DNA of 6,494 nucleotides from Bacteroidales bacterium (GTDB lineage Bacteria > Bacteroidota > Bacteroidia > Bacteroidales > JALTDM01). Below the pieces are notes generated by a model. It was not told the DNA's origin. It ran no database searches and worked only from the letters and a program-made list of their open reading frames with translations. A program made the translations under genes and the position numbers. Location of the stretch: NCBI GenBank assembly GCA_027073875.1, contig JALTEO010000302.1:1-6494 (forward strand), written 5' to 3'. Of this stretch, positions 1 to 5,151 are shown piece after piece; the stretch's first letter is position 1; every line of letters starts with the position of its first letter.

Positions 1-1562
1 AAACAGACAGCATTTTCTACTATCTAAACAAAAATGATAGCATCCCCATAAAAATTTTAAATGAATTCAAAAAAAATATTTCTTTGAATATCAAAAACTA
101 TAACCCTTACAAACGAATCATATTTACAACCCCCAATAACTCAATTTGGTATTGGAATATGTCAAGCAGCTCGGGATTGCAAAAAGCTGACACATCTTAT
201 TTTCAGCCGATTACATTATTCTTCAAACAACTTTCCAAGCGTAATAAACCTCAAATATATGATGTCCGAAATCATTTTACAATCAACTCACATTCTTTTT
301 TTATCGGCAACAGCATAAAAGGAGAAAACGGACTTTTGGGAAATATCATCTTAGAGGTTTCGCTCAATGCTATCAATAAAATTATGTATGAAAATAATCC
401 ACATAACGGATTAGGGAAAACCGGAGAGACCTATCTTGTAGCCGGTGATTATTATATGCGAAGCTCATCGCGATTCAAAGACAATTCCATATTTAAAATT
501 AAGGTTAATACCGAAGGCGTGAGAGAAGGATTAAAAAACATTACAGGGAAGAAGTTAATTCGTGATTACAGAAATATCTCTGTTTTAAGTTCTTACAGTA
601 AATTAAATATTCCGGGATTGAATTGGGTAATTTTAGCGGAAATAGATACCAAAGAAGCTATGATTCCCATTTATTTAATACGAAACGACATCATTTTTAT
701 GAGTATTATACTGAGTATTTTATTGTTGGGGCTTGTTGAAATATTATCATCCAAAATTACAGCACCAATCAAAAAGCTAAAACAAGCTACCGATAAAATC
801 AGCCAAGGAAAAATACATACTATGGTTTCTGCCAAAAGTAATGATGAGATAGGAGACTTAATTCTGGCATTTAACAAAATGACGACACAGTTGCAGGAAC
901 AGTCGGTACGATTGGAAGAAGAACGAATTCTCCGCAGCAAATCACTCTTCGACGGACAAGAAATAGAAAGGCAACGGTTATCCAGAGAGTTACACGACAG
1001 CTTAGGACAATCCATTTTAGCACTGAAAATGAAGTTTGAACAAATTAGAGAAGCAACAGGGAGCAAAAAAGAAAAAATAGTAACCGAAACCGAAGATTTG
1101 TTTTTGAGAATAATGACCGAGATACGAAATATTTCTAACAATCTTATGCCATCAGTATTAAGTGAATTGGGATTAATTTTAGCTTTGAAAAAAACCTGTC
1201 GTGAATTCACTGAAAATACCGGAATCCAAGTTAATTTTGAGATTATTAATGAGCATGAAACTTTTGATAAAAAAACAGAAGTTCATATTTTCCGAATAGT
1301 TCAAGAAGCATTCAGCAATACTTTAAAACATGCCAATGCATCGGAAATATATCTTACCTTTTTGGAGAAAGAGAATTATATTGAATTAACCATCCACGAT
1401 AATGGAAAAGGATTTATTATTAGCGATGAAATCTATTCCAAAGGTAATGGATTGTCAAATATAAAAGAACGGATAAATTTACTTGGGGGCAAATTAAATA
1501 TCACCTCCAATAAAGGAACAGGAAGCACTATTTTTTGTCAAATACCAATTTATAAATCATGA
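1..1562 (+). CDS. Sensor histidine kinase, dCache-HAMP-HisKA_3-HATPase (5' partial)
   Basis: Membrane sensor kinase expected to autophosphorylate on His and pass phosphate to a NarL-type regulator. The frame is open from the first complete codon (nt 3) with no stop, so the gene starts upstream of the window; the TTG at 84 is not its start. About 519 residues are visible. Domains in order: an extracytoplasmic dCache-type sensor to about nt 650, with the signature GKTGETYLVAGD followed by MRSSSRF (about 409-477); a membrane helix about 681-746; HAMP about 747-900; a HisKA_3 dimerisation domain with H-box RELHDSLGQ (His codon 993-995); and an HATPase with N-box EAFSNTLKHA (Asn codon 1317-1319), G1 DNGKGF (from 1398) and G2 GNGLSNIKERI. 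The ATPase motifs look intact. An N-terminal helix before the sensor is expected but lies outside. The ligand cannot be read from the sequence. The probable partner is the regulator at 2052, 489 bp downstream. Family certain, specificity unknown. Confidence 0.95.
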   Translation, partial: TDSIFYYLNKNDSIPIKILNEFKKNISLNIKNYNPYKRIIFTTPNNSIWYWNMSSSSGLQKADTSYFQPITLFFKQLSKRNKPQIYDVRNHFTINSHSFFIGNSIKGENGLLGNIILEVSLNAINKIMYENNPHNGLGKTGETYLVAGDYYMRSSSRFKDNSIFKIKVNTEGVREGLKNITGKKLIRDYRNISVLSSYSKLNIPGLNWVILAEIDTKEAMIPIYLIRNDIIFMSIILSILLLGLVEILSSKITAPIKKLKQATDKISQGKIHTMVSAKSNDEIGDLILAFNKMTTQLQEQSVRLEEERILRSKSLFDGQEIERQRLSRELHDSLGQSILALKMKFEQIREATGSKKEKIVTETEDLFLRIMTEIRNISNNLMPSVLSELGLILALKKTCREFTENTGIQVNFEIINEHETFDKKTEVHIFRIVQEAFSNTLKHANASEIYLTFLEKENYIELTIHDNGKGFIISDEIYSKGNGLSNIKERINLLGGKLNITSNKGTGSTIFCQIPIYKS

Positions 1563-1576
1563 AACACCATAGACAA

Positions 1577-1591
1577 AAAAAATTAACACAT
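1577..1591 (+). repeat. Direct repeat AAAAAATTAACACAT, copy 1
   Basis: This 15-mer lies 14 bp after the kinase stop and recurs exactly at 1991-2005 and with one mismatch at 2039-2053, where it runs into the regulator start codon. A weaker relative (12 of 15) lies at 1738-1752. The two exact copies bracket the repeat-filled spacer. The motif is A-rich, so part of the similarity could be low complexity. Confidence 0.6.
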
Positions 1592-1675
1592 GACAATAAG
1601 CAATTAGGAATTACGAATGAAAAATGAAACACCCATGATTGATTTTAAAACACACAAGGAAATAATTATAATTTG

Positions 1676-1774
1676 TTGAATATAAACATCTGTGCAAATC
1701 TGCGAAATCTGTGGACAAAAAAACTAACCACAAACTACACAAATTAACACAGATGAAACTATTGAATATAAACA
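1676..1774. repeat. 28-bp-arm imperfect inverted repeat flanked by 13-bp direct repeats
   Basis: The arms at 1687-1714 and 1728-1755 pair at 21 of 28 positions (outer ends CATCTGTG and CACAGATG, inner ends GTGG and CCAC) around a 13-nt loop. Direct copies of TTGAATATAAACA occur at 1676-1688 and 1762-1774, just outside or overlapping the arms. The words resemble the ACACAAATTAACACAGAT-type dispersed repeats I know from Bacteroidota intergenic regions. Transcribed in either direction it could fold into a long hairpin. No coding potential is visible. Confidence 0.65.
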
Positions 1775-1807
1775 AAATATAAAATTATAAACAGATGAAA
1801 AACAAAT

Positions 1808-1890
1808 GTCATGCTGAATTTATTTCTCCAAGGGAGTCCTTTGGACAGCATCTTTTGAATAGAAAGATTCCGAAACAAGTTCGGAATGAC
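1808..1890. repeat. GTCAT-ended palindromic dispersed element with nested hairpins
   Basis: The left end (1808-1826) and the reverse complement of the right end (1872-1890) match at 15 of 19 positions, both beginning GTCAT. Inside are ATGCTG (1811-1816) with CAGCAT (1846-1851), TCCAAGG (1827-1833) with CCTTTGGA (1838-1845, one bulge), and a perfect 7-bp hairpin TTCCGAA/TTCGGAA around ACAAG near 1868-1886. Elements that translate to peptides like CHAEFIS and PKQVRNDE are widespread repeats in Bacteroidota and some other genomes, and are often mis-annotated as small proteins. The two halves look like different versions of the repeat, consistent with a composite or diverged copy. Confidence 0.75.
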
Positions 1891-1914
1891 GAGATAATTT
1901 TCGGGCAAGTTCTT

Positions 1915-1934
1915 AAGGGAGGAGATTCTCCCTT
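1915..1934. repeat. 7-bp perfect hairpin in the spacer
   Basis: AAGGGAG (1915-1921) and CTCCCTT (1928-1934) pair perfectly around the 6-nt loop GAGATT. The word GGGAGGAGAT recurs at about 1961-1970, suggesting the GC-richer block at 1900-1980 is a further repeat remnant. No U-tract follows, so it does not look like a normal intrinsic terminator. Confidence 0.5.
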
Positions 1935-1990
1935 TGAGGTTTTAATTCTCGAATGCAGTTCGGGAGGAGATACAGAGGAGTAATATACAT

Positions 1991-2005
1991 AAAAAATTAA
2001 CACAT
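1991..2005 (+). repeat. Direct repeat AAAAAATTAACACAT, copy 2
   Basis: Exact second copy of the 15-mer at 1577-1591, 414 bp further on. A third copy with a single mismatch (AAAAAATAAACACAT, 2039-2053) overlaps the regulator ATG. Confidence 0.6.
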
Positions 2006-2051
2006 AATCAGTTATGGATATTGAAGACTTTACAAACTAAAAAATAAACAC

Positions 2052-2702
2052 ATGAAACCAATAAAAATTATACTGGCCGACGACCATCAACTATTTCGTG
2101 ATGGCATCAAATCATTACTGGAAGATATTGACAATATTACAATTGTTGGAGAAGCATCAAACGGCAGAGAAGTTTTAGATATGTTAAAAGAAATAATACC
2201 TGATTTGATTATTCTGGACATTACCATGCCGGATATTTCAGGTATCGAAATTACCAAAATAATTGCCGATGAATACCCCTCGGTTAATATCCTTATTTTA
2301 TCAATGCACAACGAAGAGGAATTTATTATCAACACACTTAAAGCCGGAGCAAAAGGGTATCTTCCAAAAGACATTAGCAAAAATGAATTATTACAAGCCA
2401 TTTATCAGATTCATTCAGGAAACGAATATTTTAGCAAAAACATTTCCGATACTTTTTTGAAAAATTTCATTCATAAGACTAAAATCGGTTTGGAAGGAGA
2501 TAATCCGGTGCTAACACCAAGAGAAATTGAGATTGTAAAATTGGTATCCGAAGGATTTAAAAACCAAGAAATTGCAGATAAGTTATTTATCAGTGTGCGA
2601 ACAGTAGATGCCCACAAAAACAACATCATGAAAAAATTGAAATTAAAATCTACTGTGGACATTGTCAAATTTGCCATCAAAAATAATCTGATAAAATTAT
2701 AA
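2052..2702 (+). CDS. NarL/FixJ-family response regulator (REC + LuxR-type HTH)
   Basis: Cytoplasmic DNA-binding response regulator of 216 residues, a normal length for the family. The receiver domain (about 3-118) has the acidic pair D10-D11, phospho-acceptor D56 in LIILDITMPD, switch residue S84 in ILILSMH and K106 in GYLPKD, so it should be phosphorylatable. The C-terminal LuxR-type helix-turn-helix (about 152-212) has LTPREIEIVKLVSEG, the recognition-helix part FISVRTVDAHKNNIMKKL and the tail KSTVDIVKFAI. The ATG at 2052 is chosen because the receiver domain starts directly after it; the leader is A-rich with no Shine-Dalgarno site, as is usual in Bacteroidota. The HisKA_3 kinase upstream is of the class that partners NarL-type regulators, so the two are the likely pair despite the 489-bp gap. 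Target genes are not shown; the adjacent porin-like/amt genes are plausible by position only. Confidence 0.95.
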   Translation: MKPIKIILADDHQLFRDGIKSLLEDIDNITIVGEASNGREVLDMLKEIIPDLIILDITMPDISGIEITKIIADEYPSVNILILSMHNEEEFIINTLKAGAKGYLPKDISKNELLQAIYQIHSGNEYFSKNISDTFLKNFIHKTKIGLEGDNPVLTPREIEIVKLVSEGFKNQEIADKLFISVRTVDAHKNNIMKKLKLKSTVDIVKFAIKNNLIKL

Positions 2703-2737
2703 TCTAAGTATTTTAATTAATTCGTTGCCTGTTTCCA

Positions 2738-2760
2738 CTATTTTAAAATAGGTATATACC
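2738..2760. promoter_or_regulatory. Two adjoining palindromes upstream of the porin-like gene
   Basis: CTATTTTAAAATAG (2738-2751) is a perfect 14-bp palindrome and GGTATATACC (2751-2760) a perfect 10-bp palindrome sharing one base with it. They lie about 52 bp before the ATG at 2812, a reasonable place for an operator in the 109-bp gap after the regulator gene. A binding protein is not identifiable; the adjacent NarL-type regulator is a candidate by position. In such AT-rich DNA the first palindrome could be chance. Confidence 0.35.
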
Positions 2761-2811
2761 ATATCATTTTCCACATTAATCCATTTTATTTTTACACTAA
2801 ATTTTTACGGT

Positions 2812-3618
2812 ATGACGCAAAAATTATTTTTCCCTACTATACTTCTATTAATTAGTAATATTGTTTTTAGCCAAACCGATACAACCAAAAATAAGATTGC
2901 AGTTGATTTTGGCAGTGACTTATACAGCCGTTATGTATGGCGAGGTACTCAATTTGGCGGAAACTCACCAAGTTTACAACCGGAATTAACCGCCGGCTAT
3001 AAAAACTTTGAGATTGGTGCATGGGGAGCTTATTCCCTTGGCGGAAATAATCCGTTTCAGGAAATGGACTTGTATATTGACTATACATTTGCCAAAGATA
3101 TGTTTTCGGCTATTGTAACCGACTATTTTTTTCCTGCTGAAAACGGAATATACCATTATTTTGAATACGATAAAGATAAAACAGGACATATCTTTGAATC
3201 GGGGCTAAGTTTTAATGGCACCAAGAAAATACCAATTTCATTTAGTGCTTACATTAATTTTTACGGTGGCGATGCCGCCAAATTAGGAGATAATCCGGCA
3301 GATTCTACCACATTTAACAAAAAAACAGGTATTCAGTATTCAAACTATTTTGAACTCGGATACAACACCAAATCAAAAAATACGGATTTAACATTTTTTC
3401 TCGGATTCACCTTAAATAATCCTAAAAAAACGGATATAAATACCGGATTTATCGGAGAGACAGGATTTTATGGTACAGGACCGGGTATTGTTAATTTAGG
3501 GTTAACCGCATCAAAATCAATTAAGATTACAGACAATTATTCACTTCCCTTAACCCTTTCATTTATCACAAACCCACAAGCACAACGGGTTTACTTAATT
3601 TTCGGATTTTCATTTTAA
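2812..3618 (+). CDS. Outer-membrane beta-barrel protein, TorF/Gcw_chp-like putative porin
   Basis: Predicted exported outer-membrane protein of 268 residues. Residues 1 to about 20 form a signal peptide: a short polar start, hydrophobic core FFPTILLLISNIVF, then SQ before the mature sequence. The mature part alternates polar and hydrophobic residues in many short strands rich in G, Y and F and ends QRVYLIFGFSF with terminal Phe, the usual barrel-assembly signature. The first strand, SDLYSRYVWRGTQF, with SPSLQPEL and the EIGAWGAY stretch, resembles the TorF family putative porins (Gcw_chp). That assignment is by eye and less sure than the barrel fold. As I recall, such genes often sit beside amt/glnK in other phyla; here an ammonium channel follows after 27 bp, so a role in outer-membrane passage linked to nitrogen uptake is inferred. 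No strong TAnnTTTG promoter box was found upstream. Confidence 0.8.
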   Translation: MTQKLFFPTILLLISNIVFSQTDTTKNKIAVDFGSDLYSRYVWRGTQFGGNSPSLQPELTAGYKNFEIGAWGAYSLGGNNPFQEMDLYIDYTFAKDMFSAIVTDYFFPAENGIYHYFEYDKDKTGHIFESGLSFNGTKKIPISFSAYINFYGGDAAKLGDNPADSTTFNKKTGIQYSNYFELGYNTKSKNTDLTFFLGFTLNNPKKTDINTGFIGETGFYGTGPGIVNLGLTASKSIKITDNYSLPLTLSFITNPQAQRVYLIFGFSF

Positions 3619-3633
3619 CTAAATTAATAACTA

Positions 3634-3645
3634 AATTTTAAAATT
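3634..3645. promoter_or_regulatory. 12-bp palindrome directly before the amt start
   Basis: AATTTTAAAATT is a perfect palindrome abutting the ATG at 3646. Its core ATTTTAAAAT is identical to the core of the palindrome at 2738-2751. Its position would place it in the leader of amt, so it could affect translation or bind a regulator, but AT-richness makes chance a serious alternative. Confidence 0.2.
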
Positions 3646-4863
3646 ATGTTTGATACAGGTACAACAGCTTTTATGATTTTATCAACAAGCTTAGTCATGT
3701 TAATGACACCCGGACTTGCTTTTTTCTATGGTGGATTAGCAAGTAAACGAAACATTCTCGGCATTATGATGCAAACATTTGCATCACTGGGAATTACCAC
3801 TGTTCTTTGGATTGCCTTTGGTTACTCACTTTGTTTCAGTGGTGGCGAAGGTGGAATTATCGGTAATTTTAATTGGGCATTTCTGCACGGTGTTCCTTTT
3901 AGTGACGCTTTTCAAGGTGCCGGAGGAAAATATCCCACCTTTATCTTTGTCGCCTACCAAATGATGTTTGCTATCATCACGCCGGCTTTGATTACAGGTG
4001 CATTTGTTAATCGTATTACATTTAAAGCTTACTTATGGTTCTTAATTGTATGGCAAATTTTTGTTTATTATCCATTTGTTCACATGGTTTGGGGTGGTGG
4101 ACTTTTGGCACAATGGGGTGTTGAAGACTTTGCAGGTGGTTTGGTTGTTCACGCTACTGCCGGTTTTGCTGCTTTGGCTTCAATCTTTTATGTCGGCAAA
4201 CGACAAGATCGCCAATCTCCTCCAAACAGTGTTCCGTTGGTTGCTATCGGTACCGGATTATTATGGTTCGGTTGGTATGGTTTCAATGCAGGCAGCGAAT
4301 TGAAAGTTGATGACATTACTACACTCGCTTTCTTAAATACTGATGTTGCTGCTTCATTTGCCGCCGTTACTTGGTTAATTATTGAATGGATACATGTTGG
4401 TAAACCGAAATTTGTCGGACTCTTAACAGGTTCTGTTGCCGGTTTGGCTACTATTACCCCTGCGGCAGGATTCGTTCCATTGTGGGCTGCTATTATTATT
4501 GGTATTACAGCTTCCGTGGTCGCTTACTCAGCAGTCAGTCTTAAAAACAAACTTGGATGGGACGATGCTTTAGATGTATGGGGTGTCCACGGTATGGGCG
4601 GCGTTACCGGAATGATTTTGCTCGGCGTATTTGCCTCATCATCAATAAACGGCACAAGCGGATTAATTGAAGGCAATGTCGGTTTCTTCGGAAAAGAAGT
4701 TATCTCCGTTGTTATTGCTGCAGCTTATGCATTTATTTTCACCTATCTAATGTTAGCTTTAATAAATAAAATAACACCTGTGAAAGTTTCTGCCGAAGAA
4801 GAAAAAGAAGGTATTGATATTGCCATTCACGGCGAAAAAGCTTATGACGAAGGTGCTTTATAA
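3646..4863 (+). CDS. amt: Ammonium transporter, Amt/MEP/Rh family
   Basis: Inner-membrane ammonium channel of 405 residues with the usual string of about eleven hydrophobic helices. By alignment from memory to E. coli AmtB, the key residues are all present: gate Phe F108 (MMFAIITPALI), W149 in HMVWGGGLL, D161 in EDFAGG, the pore His pair H169 (VVHATAG) and H315 (WGVHGMGG), and F213 and S217 in WYGFNAGS. The cytoplasmic tail keeps the conserved stretch EGIDIAIHGEKAYDEGAL, which in the family couples subunits and receives PII proteins. It begins directly with the first helix and, unlike E. coli AmtB, shows no signal peptide. The 27-bp gap to the barrel gene, with no terminator, suggests co-transcription. 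A strong terminator follows. No glnK or glnB gene is adjacent in the window, which is less common for amt loci. Confidence 0.97.
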   Translation: MFDTGTTAFMILSTSLVMLMTPGLAFFYGGLASKRNILGIMMQTFASLGITTVLWIAFGYSLCFSGGEGGIIGNFNWAFLHGVPFSDAFQGAGGKYPTFIFVAYQMMFAIITPALITGAFVNRITFKAYLWFLIVWQIFVYYPFVHMVWGGGLLAQWGVEDFAGGLVVHATAGFAALASIFYVGKRQDRQSPPNSVPLVAIGTGLLWFGWYGFNAGSELKVDDITTLAFLNTDVAASFAAVTWLIIEWIHVGKPKFVGLLTGSVAGLATITPAAGFVPLWAAIIIGITASVVAYSAVSLKNKLGWDDALDVWGVHGMGGVTGMILLGVFASSSINGTSGLIEGNVGFFGKEVISVVIAAAYAFIFTYLMLALINKITPVKVSAEEEKEGIDIAIHGEKAYDEGAL

Positions 4864-4885
4864 ATAGCAACTTAAATATTTTTCT

Positions 4886-4915
4886 AAAAAAAGCTCCGGA
4901 AACGGGGCTTTTTTT
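4886..4915 (+). terminator. Strong intrinsic terminator after amt
   Basis: Arms 4886-4898 and 4903-4915 form a 13-bp stem (GCTCCG against CGGGGC with one G-U pair, extended by seven A-T pairs) closed by a GAAA tetraloop, and the 3' arm ends in seven T. It lies 22 bp after the amt stop. The A-run on the 5' side means it could also stop transcription arriving from the opposite strand, where the ATPase gene is convergent. Confidence 0.93.
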
Positions 4916-4920
4916 ATAGC

Positions 4921-4937
4921 GATACCTTTTGCAAAAC
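4921..4937 (+). repeat. Stray copy of the MITE terminal repeat
   Basis: The sequence here, gatacctttTgcaaaac, matches the element terminus gagacctttgcaaaac at 15 of 16 positions with one inserted T, in the same orientation and 9 bp before the left end of the element. It may be a solo end left by an earlier insertion or excision, or a diverged tandem duplication. Confidence 0.5.
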
Positions 4938-4946
4938 AAAAAAGCT

Positions 4947-5078
4947 GAGACCTTTGCAAAACTTCTGATTTTGTCATTCTGAACGCAGTGAAGAATCTGT
5001 AAGCAGCTACCATTCAATACATTGAGATTCTTCGCACTGCTCAGAATGACAGCTTCTTTTGGGTTTTGCAAAGGTCTC
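4947..5078. mobile_element. MITE-like 132-bp nested inverted-repeat element
   Basis: Outer ends are a perfect 16-bp inverted repeat: gagacctttgcaaaac at 4947-4962 and its complement at 5063-5078. Nested inside is a second inverted repeat, 4972-4998 against 5025-5051, matching at 22 of 27 positions, with TGTCATTCTGA ends and AAGAATCT inner ends. The centre (4999-5024) is unpaired. It has no gene of its own; open frames reading through it give peptides like VILSSAKNL, a well-known artefact of this repeat type. No clear target-site duplication is visible. The outer ends suggest mobilisation by an IS transposase in trans; I cannot name the family. The inner part belongs to the GTCATTCTGA-type dispersed repeats, so one repeat may have been captured by the other. 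Transcribed, it would fold into one long hairpin. Confidence 0.75.
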
Positions 5079-5090
5079 CCATTATGACTG

Positions 5091-5113
5091 TAAGATTTCT
5101 TTTTAAAATCTTA
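5091..5113. terminator. Weak AT-rich hairpin between element and ATPase 3' end
   Basis: TAAGATTT (5091-5098) and AAATCTTA (5106-5113) pair perfectly around a 7-nt loop. On the plus strand it is followed by ATTTTTATTAT; on the minus strand, the direction of the ATPase gene ending about 39 bp away, no U-tract follows. It may be a weak terminator or simply AT-rich chance. Confidence 0.25.
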
Positions 5114-5151
5114 ATTTTTATTATAAGCATTTCCTATACCTATTCAGATTA

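Larger units (their letters stand above)
1563..2051. other. Intergenic repeat mosaic between kinase and regulator
   Basis: This 489-bp stretch carries no credible gene. It is built from short inverted and direct repeats, listed separately: an A-rich 15-mer in three copies, a 28-bp-arm inverted repeat inside 13-bp direct repeats, a GTCAT-ended palindromic element with nested hairpins, and a GC-richer hairpin. Patches such as GGAATTACGAATGAAAAATG near 1608 resemble simple, slippage-prone intergenic sequence. A 62-codon open frame at 1795-1983 simply reads through the palindromic element. I see no TAnnTTTG promoter box and no convincing terminator here, so it is unclear whether kinase and regulator share a transcript. 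Confidence 0.75.

Noticed and set aside
84..86. TTG as the start codon of the histidine kinase
   Set aside because: The same frame is open without a stop back to nt 3, and starting here would leave no N-terminal membrane helix before an extracytoplasmic sensor. The gene is cut by the window edge.
671..1210. 179-residue open frame antisense to the kinase
   Set aside because: It mirrors the well-supported kinase reading frame, has no family resemblance I can see and is explained by AT-rich codon composition.
1795..1983. Small 62-residue protein on the plus strand (and a 64-residue frame opposite it, 1809-2003)
   Set aside because: Both read through the palindromic dispersed repeat; the peptide (CHAEFIS...PKQVRNDE) is a known artefact of such repeats and there is no promoter or start context.
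1577..2005. The two exact 15-mers as a target-site duplication of a single inserted element
   Set aside because: A third near-copy at 2039-2053 and a weaker one at 1738-1752 show the motif is itself repetitive and A-rich, so a single insertion event is not demonstrated.
1563..2051. CRISPR array in the repeat-rich gap
   Set aside because: The repeats are few, of several kinds, palindromic or A-rich, and unevenly spaced; there are no regular repeat-spacer units and no cas genes.
3779..4303. Plus-strand open frames within amt in another phase
   Set aside because: They are out-of-frame reads of the fully conserved amt gene, with no independent start context.
4739..5071. 110-residue open frame on the minus strand
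   Set aside because: It runs through the MITE-like element, the amt terminator and then antisense to the amt 3' end. The VILSSAKNL-type peptide is a repeat artefact.
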